47,548 nt of DNA. Origin: JBBDJB01 sp040880125 (GTDB lineage Bacteria > Planctomycetota > Planctomycetia > Pirellulales > JBBDJB01). The stretch covers positions 1-47,548 of the forward strand of contig JBBDJB010000011.1 in NCBI GenBank assembly GCA_040880125.1. Reading direction: 5' to 3'. The position numbers were made by a program, and so were the translations under genes. The notes beneath the pieces were generated by a model. It did not search any database, was not told the DNA's origin, and saw only the letters and a list, made by a program, of their open reading frames with translations. Of this stretch, positions 33,004 to 41,225 are shown one piece after another (the stretch's first letter is position 1; each line of letters begins with the position of its first letter).

Positions 33004-35184
33004 ATGACTCCCGATCGTACTCAAACGCAGAGCACTGAGCAGTCGCATCGGGCGCAGGAATTGAGCCGTTCCCGTACGCGGCCGCCGACCGAGGTGCCTG
33101 GCCTGGACGCCGAGCGGTTTCTCGGAGCCGGGGCCTACGGCGAAGTCTGGGTGGCGCTCGACCGAAATACGGGTCGCCGGGTGGCGATTAAGTTTTATGC
33201 CCATCGCGGCGGGCTGGACTGGTCGCTGCTTTCGCGCGAGGTCGAGAAACTGGTGTTTCTCTCGGCCGACCGGTACGTGGTGCAGTTGCTCGACGTCGGC
33301 TGGAGTGCCGATCCGCCCTACTACGTGATGGAGTACATGGAGAACGGGTCGCTGGACGACTGGCTCCGTTCGCAGGGCCCGCTGCCGCGCGTGACCGCGG
33401 TATCGATGTTTCGCGAAGTGGCCATCGGGCTGGTGCACGCCCACGGCAAGGGCGTGCTGCACTGCGACTTGAAGCCAGCCAACGTGCTGCTCGATCAGGA
33501 CGGCCGACCCCGGTTGGCCGACTTCGGTCAGTCGAGGCTGTCGCACGAGCAAAAGCCGGCCCTGGGCACGCTGTTCTACATGGCGCCCGAGCAGGCCGAT
33601 CTCAAAGCGGTGCCGGACGCCCGCTGGGACGTCTACGCCTTGGGCGCACTCTTGTACAACATGCTCACCGGCTCGCCGCCGCATCGCGATCCGGCGGCAC
33701 TGGATACCATCGAGTCGGCCAACACGCTCGAAGAGCGGCTGCAGCGCTACCGGCAATCGATCGAGACGGCGCCTCCGCTCACGGAACATCGTCAGGTGGC
33801 CGGCGTCGACCGGGCCCTTGCCGAAATCGTCGACCGCTGCCTGGCCGTCAATCCGCAGCGCCGCTATCCGAACGTTCAGGCGGTGCTCGATGCGCTGGAT
33901 GCCCGCGAAGCTCGCCGCGCGCGGCGGCCGCTAGTCGTGCTGGGAATGATCGGACCGGCACTGTTGATGTTGATCATGGGCCTGGCCGCCTGGAGCGGCG
34001 TGGAGACCATTATTCGCCAGTCTGAGCGCGCCCTGACCGAACGCGTCCTCGAGAGCAATCTGTTCGCGGCCCAGTACGCGGCCAAGGCGGCCGCCAACGA
34101 CTTGGACCGCCGCTTTCTTGCCGTCGAGCAGGTGGCCTCCGATCCGGAGGCGCGCGAGTTGCTACGCGAGCTTTTGGCCAATCCTGAGCTGGCCGACATG
34201 CGCGAGCGGCTTAACGATCCGGCGGTGGACGACGAGGACCTTCGCGATGCCTTCCGGCTGCACCCGGCCCGGCAGGCGCTGCAGCGCCGACTGGAAGCGC
34301 TGCACGACGACAAGACCCTGGTCGACGTGGCGAGTTGGTTTGTGAACGACCCGCGCGGGTTGCAGGTCGCTCGGGCACCGAGCAACGACACGATCGCCCG
34401 GAACTATGCGTGGCGCACCTACTTCCACGGGCAGAGCAAAGATCGCCCGGAAGGCTGGCGTCCCACGAACGGAGAGCACATCGAGCAGACGTCGCTGTCG
34501 GCGGTTTTTCGCAGCCGCGCCTCTGGCCGCTGGATCATCGGCGTCTCCGCTCCCATTTACGCGGCCGACGGCGAGTTTCTCGGCGTGGTGGCGCTGACTG
34601 GCGACGTCGGCGACGACTTCGGCGTGCGGCTCTCCGACCAGGAAGAGGAACCCGCGCAGCGCAACAACGAACAATTCGCCGTGCTTGTCGACCGGCGGAC
34701 GGGCGGACTCATTCTGCAGCATCCGCTGTTCGACCGGCTGATGGAAAACGGCCAGCGTCTGCCCGACCACTTCGAGAACTACCGCGTCACCGCTGAGCAC
34801 CTTCCGATCGGAGCGGGCGTTACGCCGGCCAAGGTGAACTACCGCGACCCGCTTGCGGAGGACGCCAGCGGCGGCGACTACCGGCGCGACTGGCTGGCCG
34901 AGATGGCGCCGGTCACCGTCCGCGGCGAAGAGTCCGGGCTGATGGTGATTGTCCAGGAAACTAAGGATCACGCCATCGGGCCGACGCTCGATCTGCTCAA
35001 GTCCAGCCTGTTGACGATCGGGCTGATCGCGCTGGGCGTCGTGGCGGCCGTGCTGACTTTGTTGTGGGGTTTCGTGGCGCGAGCCTTGGCCGGCGAACCG
35101 GCCTCGCGATCCGGCAGTAACGGGGCGATGAGCGAAATCACTCCGGCCGAAAGCCTGGCGACGGTCAGCCTCACGCGTCGTTAA
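33004..35184 (+). CDS. Membrane Ser/Thr protein kinase with periplasmic sensor
   Basis: 726 residues. A complete cytoplasmic Hanks-type kinase (about 34-300) is followed by a membrane helix (about 309-330), a periplasmic sensor region (about 335-660) and a second helix (about 663-685). Kinase motifs: GAGAYGEVW (glycine loop, 41-49), Lys 63, Glu 79, HCDLKPANVLL (153-163, Asp 155 catalytic), DFG (173-175) and APE (194-196). The catalytic loop has HCD in place of HRD, so it is a non-RD kinase. The periplasmic part resembles a double-Cache fold (WRTYFHGQSK; GRWIIGVSAPIYAADGEFLGVVALTGDVG). It probably senses a small ligand. An FHA-cyclase gene follows after 123 bases. Confidence 0.94.
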   Translation: MTPDRTQTQSTEQSHRAQELSRSRTRPPTEVPGLDAERFLGAGAYGEVWVALDRNTGRRVAIKFYAHRGGLDWSLLSREVEKLVFLSADRYVVQLLDVGWSADPPYYVMEYMENGSLDDWLRSQGPLPRVTAVSMFREVAIGLVHAHGKGVLHCDLKPANVLLDQDGRPRLADFGQSRLSHEQKPALGTLFYMAPEQADLKAVPDARWDVYALGALLYNMLTGSPPHRDPAALDTIESANTLEERLQRYRQSIETAPPLTEHRQVAGVDRALAEIVDRCLAVNPQRRYPNVQAVLDALDAREARRARRPLVVLGMIGPALLMLIMGLAAWSGVETIIRQSERALTERVLESNLFAAQYAAKAAANDLDRRFLAVEQVASDPEARELLRELLANPELADMRERLNDPAVDDEDLRDAFRLHPARQALQRRLEALHDDKTLVDVASWFVNDPRGLQVARAPSNDTIARNYAWRTYFHGQSKDRPEGWRPTNGEHIEQTSLSAVFRSRASGRWIIGVSAPIYAADGEFLGVVALTGDVGDDFGVRLSDQEEEPAQRNNEQFAVLVDRRTGGLILQHPLFDRLMENGQRLPDHFENYRVTAEHLPIGAGVTPAKVNYRDPLAEDASGGDYRRDWLAEMAPVTVRGEESGLMVIVQETKDHAIGPTLDLLKSSLLTIGLIALGVVAAVLTLLWGFVARALAGEPASRSGSNGAMSEITPAESLATVSLTRR

Positions 35185-35220
35185 CGGGAAGCGGGGTTCG
35201 GGGTTCGGGGCGCGGGGTTC

Positions 35221-35250
35221 TCGCGATAAGCAGCCAGTCCTATTTCCCGC
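35221..35250. repeat. Half copy of family D element
   Basis: TCGCGATAAGCAGCCAGTCC followed by TATTTCCCGC, matching the reverse complement of the left end of the element at 45453. It sits between the kinase and cyclase genes, just after a short GGGGTTC direct repeat (about 35195-35220). Confidence 0.6.
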
Positions 35251-35307
35251 AACCTTGCGCTGTTGGAATAGTAAACCACTCACCTGAATCAAGGCGAAGG
35301 AAGCGGC

Positions 35308-37080
35308 GTGGCCGATCTGATCGCCCAAGGCAAATCTCCGCGACACCGTTGGCGGCGCCGGCTGCCCCAGGGGGAGTCCGTCACCCTGGGGCGCGGTCCC
35401 GGGGCGTTCGCCGCCGACTGGGACGAGTGGATCTCGCGGCAGCACGCCGAGATCTGCTGGCGCGGCGGAGTGCTGCACGTCCGCAAGCTGCCGGCCGCGC
35501 GCAACCCGATCTTCGTCCAAGGCAATGAGCAGGAGAGCTTTCAAATCCGGCCCGGGGAGCACTTCGTCGTCGGGGAGACGAGCTTCACCCTGGCCGACGA
35601 TCGAGTGAATGTGGCGCCCGGTGCCCGGCCGCCGGTGCGCGAACAGACCTTCAGTGCGCAGTACCTGCAACAGCTTCAGTATCGCAACGCCCAAGCCCGG
35701 ATCGACATGCTGGGACGCATGCCGGAAGTGATCCTCGGGGCGGCCAGCGACACGGAGCTGATCGTGCGGATGATCAACATGCTGCTGGCGGGCATTCCCA
35801 CGGCAGGCGCCGTGGCCCTGGTGCGCGTGGAGCTGGACGGGCGGGAGCAGCCGATCGAGGTGCTGCACTGGGACCGGCACTTGATCGCCGCCGGAGATTT
35901 TCAGCCCAGCGAGCACCTGATCCGCGAAGCCGTCTCGCGCCGCGAGAGCGTGCTGCACCTGTGGAGCGAAGGGAGCGAAGCGCCGTTCACCGCGCACGAG
36001 GGCATCGACTGGGCCTTCTGCACGCCGGTGTTGGGAGAAGCCTGCCCCGGCTGGGCCGTCTATGTGGCAGGCAGCGTTTCGCGCCGGCCGACGGACGAGA
36101 CGCCGTCGACCGATCCGACCGACTTGCGTGACGACCTGAAGTTTACGGAAGTTGCCGCGGCCACGCTGGCCTCGCTGCGCCAGGTCCGCCAACTGGAGCG
36201 GCGGCACGCCGGGCTGAGCCAGTTCTTTTCGCCCATCGTGCTCGATGCCCTGGCGGACGAGGACCCCAGTGTGGTGCTGGCGCCGCGCGAGACCGAAGTG
36301 ACGGTCCTGTTCTGCGACCTGCGGGGATTCGCTCGCGAGTCGGAAAAGTCCGCCGGCGACCTGATGGGGCTGCTCAAGCGGGTCAGCCAGGCGCTGGGGG
36401 TCACGACGCACCAGATCCTCGAGCATGGCGGCGTGGTCGGCGACTTTCAGGGCGATGCCGCGATGGGCTTCTGGGGCTGGCCGCTCGCGCAGGAGGATGC
36501 GGCGGTGCGCGCCTGCCGTGCGGCGCTGGCCATCCGCAAAGAACTCGAAGCTGCCTCGCAGCGGCGCGGCGATCTGGCGGATTTTCAGATGGGATTAGGC
36601 ATCGCCACCGGCCAGGCCGTCGCCGGCAAGATCGGCACCGTCGACCAGGTGAAGGTCACCGTCTTCGGCCCGGTGGTGAACCTCGCCTCGCGGCTGGAGG
36701 GCATGACGAAGATCGTGCGGGCGCCGATCCTGTTGGACGAAGCAACCGCCAGTCGCGTGCGTTCGCAAACAGCAGCTAATGAAATGCGCTGCCGCCGCCT
36801 GGCCGTGGTGCGGCCGGCCGGCATGGAGTCGGCCGTGGAGGTGAACGAGCTATTACCTGGCGAGCGCGACTTTCCCGCGCTAACCGGCGAGCACCTGGCC
36901 GCGTATGAAGCGGCGCTGGACGCCTTCCAGTCCGGCGACTGGTCCGGCGCGTTCGAGCTGTTGCACCGCGTGCCGGCCGAGGACCGCGCCAAGGACTTCC
37001 TCACCGGCTACATCGCCCAGCACCACCGCACCCCGCCCGCCGATTGGCAAGGGTTTATCCGGCTGGCAAGCAAGTCGTAG
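35308..37080 (+). CDS. FHA domain-linked adenylate/guanylate cyclase
   Basis: 590 residues from GTG at 35308 (GAAGGAAG upstream). An N-terminal FHA domain (about 20-98) shows VTLGRG and SRQHAEI, the phosphothreonine-binding signature. A GAF-like region spans about 140-290. A class III cyclase domain (about 325-500) has VTVLFCDLRGF (metal Asp 337), FQGDAAMGFWG (metal Asp 383) and FGPVVNLASRLEG, so both metal aspartates are present. It should make cAMP or cGMP; which one is not decided here. A helical tail ends it. FHA domains bind phosphothreonine, so the adjacent kinase is an obvious candidate partner. Confidence 0.93.
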   Translation: MADLIAQGKSPRHRWRRRLPQGESVTLGRGPGAFAADWDEWISRQHAEICWRGGVLHVRKLPAARNPIFVQGNEQESFQIRPGEHFVVGETSFTLADDRVNVAPGARPPVREQTFSAQYLQQLQYRNAQARIDMLGRMPEVILGAASDTELIVRMINMLLAGIPTAGAVALVRVELDGREQPIEVLHWDRHLIAAGDFQPSEHLIREAVSRRESVLHLWSEGSEAPFTAHEGIDWAFCTPVLGEACPGWAVYVAGSVSRRPTDETPSTDPTDLRDDLKFTEVAAATLASLRQVRQLERRHAGLSQFFSPIVLDALADEDPSVVLAPRETEVTVLFCDLRGFARESEKSAGDLMGLLKRVSQALGVTTHQILEHGGVVGDFQGDAAMGFWGWPLAQEDAAVRACRAALAIRKELEAASQRRGDLADFQMGLGIATGQAVAGKIGTVDQVKVTVFGPVVNLASRLEGMTKIVRAPILLDEATASRVRSQTAANEMRCRRLAVVRPAGMESAVEVNELLPGERDFPALTGEHLAAYEAALDAFQSGDWSGAFELLHRVPAEDRAKDFLTGYIAQHHRTPPADWQGFIRLASKS

Positions 37081-37117
37081 TGAGTAGGGTCTGCAGTGCG
37101 GACCGATGAGGCGGATC

Positions 37118-37142
37118 GTGGCACAGACATTCCTGTCTGTGC
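37118..37142 (-). repeat. Palindromic repeat family A, inverted copy
   Basis: GTGGCACAGACATT / CCTGTCTGTGC, opposite in orientation to most other copies, after the cyclase gene. Confidence 0.9.
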
Positions 37143-37236
37143 TAATCCCCTCCACCCAAGGGTCAAAGCTGCACGGCGGTACGATCTCGCGGTGGCACCC
37201 GCGCTTGCCCCTCCGCGACAACCTGGACGCTGCAAT

Positions 37237-37261
37237 GCACAGACAGGAATGTCTGTGCCAC
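37237..37261 (+). repeat. Palindromic repeat family A
   Basis: GCACAGACAGG / AATGTCTGTGCCAC. With the copy at 37118 it forms a divergent pair about 95 bases apart, between the convergent cyclase and deacetylase genes. Confidence 0.9.
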
Positions 37262-37297
37262 CATTCGGTAAGAGATGGTCCGCACAACGGAACCTAC

Positions 37298-38242
37298 TCA
37301 GACTCGGGTGCCACGCGCCAGCAGCTCTCGCAGATGTGTCTCCACGCAGCCGGCCAGGATGCCGGGGTTGTAGCCGCCTTCCAGCACGCTTACGACGCGG
37401 CCCTGCGAATACTCCGCGGCGACTTCCAGCACGCGCTGCGTCAGTTCGGCGAAGTCTTCCGTCTCCAGGCCGAGTGAGCCGATGGGGTCGTCGCGGTGGC
37501 TGTCGAAGCCGGCGCTGATCAGCACCAACTGCGGCCGCACGCGCCGGGCGATCTCTTCCAGATTTCGCGCGAACAGCTCGTGATATCGCTCGCGCGACGT
37601 GCCGAACTCGACCGGCACGTTGAGCGTGGTGCCCTGGCCCTCGCCGGCGCCGGTCTCGTTGGCCTCGCCCGTGCCGGGGTAGAAGGGCCAGCGGTGGATC
37701 GAGAAGAAGCCGACCCGCGGGTCTTCGTAGAAGATGTCCTGCGTGCCGTTACCGTGGTGGACGTCCCAGTCGACGATCAGCACTCGGTCCAGGTCCAGCC
37801 GGTCGGTGGCCAGCCGCGCACCCAGGGCGATGCTGTTGAACAGGCAGAAGCCCATCGCTTCGGAGCGCAAGGCGTGATGCCCGGGCGGTCGCACCAGGCA
37901 CAGCGCACGCCGATCTTCGCCGGCAACGACCCGCCGCACCGCGTCGCACACGGCTCCGACCGCCAGCCGGGCCACGTTATACGACGCCGGGCTGACCACC
38001 GTGTCCATCTCGATCCGTCCGCCGCCGATCCGGGCCAGCTCTCGCACACCCCGGGCATAGTCCAGATCGTGCACCAGCGCCAGTTCTTCGTCGGTCACCG
38101 GCTCCCAGGTGTGCCGACCGCAACGCGTCTCCAGCTTGGTCCGCTCGAGGTGCCGGGCCACCTGCCGCAGCCGGTCGGCCCGTTCGGGGTGTTGTCCGGT
38201 GTCGTGATCGAGAAAGCGGGGGTCGTAGTACAGTAGCGTCAT
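37298..38242 (-). CDS. Histone deacetylase-family amidohydrolase
   Basis: 314 residues from ATG at 38242 (MTLLYYDPRFLDHDTGQHPERADR); the 24 residues upstream in frame have no family content. Zinc-dependent deacetylase motifs: RPPGHHAL with the tandem His pair, VDWDVHHGNGTQDIFY with zinc-binding Asp and His, and SAGFDSHRDDPIG with the third zinc ligand. The C-terminal VLEGGYNPG is also conserved. Bacterial members deacetylate acetylated proteins, polyamines or small molecules such as acetoin-pathway substrates; the substrate is not clear. It is cytoplasmic. Confidence 0.94.
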   Translation of the reverse strand: MTLLYYDPRFLDHDTGQHPERADRLRQVARHLERTKLETRCGRHTWEPVTDEELALVHDLDYARGVRELARIGGGRIEMDTVVSPASYNVARLAVGAVCDAVRRVVAGEDRRALCLVRPPGHHALRSEAMGFCLFNSIALGARLATDRLDLDRVLIVDWDVHHGNGTQDIFYEDPRVGFFSIHRWPFYPGTGEANETGAGEGQGTTLNVPVEFGTSRERYHELFARNLEEIARRVRPQLVLISAGFDSHRDDPIGSLGLETEDFAELTQRVLEVAAEYSQGRVVSVLEGGYNPGILAGCVETHLRELLARGTRV

Positions 38243-38603
38243 GCAAGGGCTCGGTCGATCGTGTGGAGCGGGGGCGTTTCGCAGCGATGGCGACAGTTCT
38301 GACGGCGGTCGCAAGCCGTCTGCCGAGCGGGCGTGGTCTTAGTCTAGAGGACACTGTCGCCGGGGAAAATCGGGCCACCGCGAGAGGTGAAAACGCAGAT
38401 TCGGCCCGATTTGGCGGGCGGACCGGCCCGGCATATAATGAATGGAGCCGATCCGCGCTGTGCGTCGGGCGGCGTATCGGACTTTTCACGCGGGGCTTTT
38501 CTCGCCGGAATGAGCGCTGAGGGAGCGAAACTCCCCCTGGCGGCGACTTCTCAACGTGTTCGGCGATTCGACGAAACTGCAAAGCGGAACGGAGTACGAT
38601 CGG
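38243..38603. other. Divergent intergenic region with candidate promoter
   Basis: About 360 bases between the deacetylase and the secreted HEAT-like gene. Apart from the plus-strand promoter listed at 38411-38439 nothing specific is seen; an unsupported small frame crosses it. Confidence 0.5.
38411..38439 (+). promoter_or_regulatory. Candidate sigma-70-type promoter
   Basis: TTGGCG (38411-38416) and TATAAT (38434-38439) are separated by 17 bases. The -10 is a perfect consensus in an otherwise GC-rich region. It points towards the gene starting at 38604, giving a leader of about 155 bases. Confidence 0.5.
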
Positions 38604-39887
38604 ATGATTGATCGCCCCCTACGCGGCCGGACCTATTCTCTCCGAGCCGCCATTTGTGCCGCGATGCTGCTGGTCGCCGCAGCCGCACCGGCAGTGTACG
38701 CTCAGCCGCCGTACGAAACGGTGCCCTTCGATCCGAATGTGTTGGGCCAGCACCGGTTTCAGGTGTCGAGGATCATGGGCATGCCCTCGCTGAGCGACGC
38801 CGATAGGCAGGTGTTGCGGGAATATCTGGAGTTATACGTGTTCGGCAAGATGGCCCAGACCGATCCGCGAAACCTGGGCGAGTTGGCCGAAGACCGGCTC
38901 GCTTTTCAGAATACACTGCTTGATCGAGCGGAGAATGGTCCGGTCCGCAATGAGTTGAATCGTCTCACGGCCGGGAAGATGAGAGAGTTTGTCGAGAAGA
39001 ATTTCCATCCAGCCACGCGCTACAATGCGGCGTTGATCCTGGCAAACATCGACCAGACCAAGGCGCCGGACTTTCGTACTCCGCCGGTGCCGCTGCCGGA
39101 CGCCACGCGGTATCTGCTCAGTGGCATCCTGATGGCCGACCAGTTCCAGAGTGGCCGGCCGGTGGACGACTACCTGAAGGCGGCCGCCTTGGTGGGGCTG
39201 CAGCGTCATGCCAAGTTGAACATACCCGACGCCACCAAAAGCGAGCTGAGCAGCGCGGCTGTGCAACTGCTCAGCCAGAGCGATCCGCCGGGCGATCGCA
39301 GTGCGGCCGCGCACCTGTGGATGCGGCGGCAGGCGGTTGAGATCCTGGCCGCGCTCGGGCAGCCCGGCACTGGAAACGCCGCTTACAACGCCCTGCTCTC
39401 GGCCGTGAACGAACAGTCGTCGCCGCTCTGGTTCCGCCAGGCAGCCGCGTCGGCGATCGGGCGGCTCACATTCCCGCAGGATGCCGGTCTGGACGGGGCC
39501 GCCTTAGCCGCCGCGCTCGGCCGGCTGGCAGTCGCAGCCTGCGATGCTGAAGCCGCCCCGGCGGGGCAGACGCCGGACCAGTTGTCCGACCAGATGCTCG
39601 TCACGCGGCGGCGACTCGGCGCCGGATTGCACAGCGTGCAGCAGGGGCTGGCCGCCGCGGCGAAGCTCGCGCCGCAGAACCAGGACATCTCCAAGCTCCA
39701 GCAGCCCACCACGCAACTGCTGGAGACGTTGACCGACACGACGACCGACGACGCAACGATCGCTCCGCAGATCGCCCAGAAGCGTTCGCAATTGCAGTCG
39801 GCGCTTTCCTCGCTGCAGCCGGCCGGCGCCGCTGGCGCCACTTCCCAAGCGGGCGCCAACACCTCCGCAACTGGCGGCGTCAATTAG
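38604..39887 (+). CDS. Secreted hypothetical protein, helical repeats
   Basis: 427 residues from ATG at 38604; GGAG lies about 10 bases upstream and the preceding 16 codons are not signal-like. Signal peptide SLRAAICAAMLLVAAAAPAVYAQ (about 12-34). The body is helical with repeat-like segments (ATRYNAALILANIDQTK, AVEILAALGQPGTGNAAY, WFRQAAASAIGRLTFP), consistent with HEAT-type folding, and ends in a Gln/Ala/Ser-rich low-complexity tail. Function unknown; a scaffold role in the periplasm is inferred from the fold alone. A good candidate promoter precedes it. A repeat array follows its stop directly. Confidence 0.8.
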   Translation: MIDRPLRGRTYSLRAAICAAMLLVAAAAPAVYAQPPYETVPFDPNVLGQHRFQVSRIMGMPSLSDADRQVLREYLELYVFGKMAQTDPRNLGELAEDRLAFQNTLLDRAENGPVRNELNRLTAGKMREFVEKNFHPATRYNAALILANIDQTKAPDFRTPPVPLPDATRYLLSGILMADQFQSGRPVDDYLKAAALVGLQRHAKLNIPDATKSELSSAAVQLLSQSDPPGDRSAAAHLWMRRQAVEILAALGQPGTGNAAYNALLSAVNEQSSPLWFRQAAASAIGRLTFPQDAGLDGAALAAALGRLAVAACDAEAAPAGQTPDQLSDQMLVTRRRLGAGLHSVQQGLAAAAKLAPQNQDISKLQQPTTQLLETLTDTTTDDATIAPQIAQKRSQLQSALSSLQPAGAAGATSQAGANTSATGGVN

Positions 39888-39894
39888 CTGCAAA

Positions 39895-40190
39895 GAATCC
39901 AGCTACGGGCGCACAGACAAGAATGTCTGTGCCACGTGGATTTACTCCCTCGCCCCTCCGGGGAGAGGGGTGGGGAGAGGGGGGTTAAGCGTTTCCATTG
40001 CATCGGCTGAATTCTCACGAATCCAGCTACGGGCGCACAGACAAGAAAGTCTGTGCCACGTGGATTTGCTCCCTCGCCCCTCCGGGGAGAGGGCTGGGGA
40101 GAGGGGGTTGTGCGTTTTCATTGCTTCGGCTGAATTCTGACGAATCCAGCCTGCGCGCACAGACAGGAATGTCTGTGCCACGTTATCATT
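39895..40190 (+). repeat. Tandem array of composite repeats, about 124-bp period
   Basis: Two nearly full units (39895-40018, 40019-40141) and a partial third (from 40142). Each unit begins with GAATCCAGCTAC, then a family A palindrome (39911-39935, 40035-40059, 40157-40181), then a hairpin-forming CCCTCGCCCCTCCGGGGAGA stretch, then family B sequence (GGCTGAATTCTCACGAATC). The units differ by a few substitutions. It fills most of the 39888-40288 gap. Confidence 0.9.
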
Positions 40191-40288
40191 TACAGCCACC
40201 TGCTAATATAGCCACCTGCTAAACATTTCCTCCCGCGCCGCGTCCAATCTACGCTGCCCTCTCCATTGAAACACCACGAGGTCGCCCC

Positions 40289-41218
40289 ATGTCACAACTC
40301 AATCGCCGATTGTTTCTCGGCTCTGCCGCCGCGCTGACGGGGGCCGCCGCGCTGACGGGGGCCGCCGCGCTGACGGGGGCTAGCCTTGCCGTCGCCCAGG
40401 AAGGCGAGCTGCCCGAGGGCGTCGATCCGGACAAGCCCGGCCGCACGCCGCGGACCAAGTTCGCCGTCAATGTGGAGATGTGGTGGACACGCCTGCCGTT
40501 TCTCGATCGCGTCCGCCAGGCGGCGGCGCTGGGTTTTCCCGGCATCGAGCTGTGGCCCTGGCGCGACAAAGACGTCGACGCGCTGGCCGACCTGTCGCAG
40601 GAGCTAGGTATCCAGATTATCCAGTTCACTGCCTGGGGCTTTACGCCCGGCATGAACGATCCCAAGAACCACGACGACTTCGTCCAGGAGATCCGCGAGA
40701 GCTGCCAGGTGGCGAAGAAGCTCAACTGCCCCATGATGACGGTCGTCGGAGGCAATGACGTCCGCGGCATGACACAGGACGAGATGCACGCCAACATCAT
40801 CACCGCGCTGAAGCGGGCAGCGCCGATCGCCGAGGAAAACGAGGTGATGCTGATCCTCGAGCCGATGAACATCCGCGTCGATCACAAGGGGCACTGCCTG
40901 TACGGCAGCCCGGATGCGATACGAATTTGCCAGGAGGTCGACTCGCCGATGGTGAAGATCAACTGGGACCTGTACCACATGCAGATCAGCGAGGGCGATC
41001 TGTGCGGCCGCCTGCGCGACGGCTGGGACCAGGTTGGCTACTTGCAATTGGCCGATCATCCCGGGCGCAACGAGCCTGGCACCGGCGAGATCCACTACAA
41101 CCGCGTGCTCGAGGAAGCCCATCGGCTGGGCTATCGCGGCTACGTCGGGTTGGAGTGCCGCCCGAAAGAGGATGAGCTTAGCGCCGCCCGGGCCGTCGCC
41201 CGCGCTGACGTGTGGTAG
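40289..41218 (+). CDS. Tat-exported TIM-barrel (hydroxypyruvate isomerase-like) protein
   Basis: 309 residues. A twin-arginine start (NRRLFLGS) leads into a signal peptide containing three exact copies of an 18-base unit (40325-40378) coding AALTGA each time. A xylose isomerase-like TIM barrel follows: AAALGFPGIELWPW, IQIIQFTAWG, LILEPMN, INWDLYHMQ (metal or substrate region) and YVGLECRP. The set resembles hydroxypyruvate isomerase/sugar phosphate isomerase relatives. Metal-binding residues expected in the barrel (Glu in LILEPMN, Asp in INWDLYH, Glu in GLECRP) are present. The substrate is not known. Ribosome-binding site GAGGT is 6-8 bases upstream. Confidence 0.92.
   Translation: MSQLNRRLFLGSAAALTGAAALTGAAALTGASLAVAQEGELPEGVDPDKPGRTPRTKFAVNVEMWWTRLPFLDRVRQAAALGFPGIELWPWRDKDVDALADLSQELGIQIIQFTAWGFTPGMNDPKNHDDFVQEIRESCQVAKKLNCPMMTVVGGNDVRGMTQDEMHANIITALKRAAPIAEENEVMLILEPMNIRVDHKGHCLYGSPDAIRICQEVDSPMVKINWDLYHMQISEGDLCGRLRDGWDQVGYLQLADHPGRNEPGTGEIHYNRVLEEAHRLGYRGYVGLECRPKEDELSAARAVARADVW
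40325..40378 (+). repeat. 18-bp tandem repeat, three copies, in signal peptide
   Basis: GCCGCCGCGCTGACGGGG occurs three times exactly (40325, 40343, 40361) and lengthens the hydrophobic core of the Tat signal of the TIM-barrel protein. In-frame unit of 6 codons. Confidence 0.95.
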
Positions 41219-41225
41219 GCGAAAA

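Noticed and set aside
34162..36426. 754-codon open frame on the minus strand across the kinase and cyclase genes
   Set aside because: It is the antisense of two genes with clear domains. Its composition (His, Gln, Arg, Gly) and lack of any motif are typical of shadow frames in GC-rich DNA.
39895..40190. CRISPR array
   Set aside because: The stretches between palindromes are themselves repeated, not unique, so there are no spacers.
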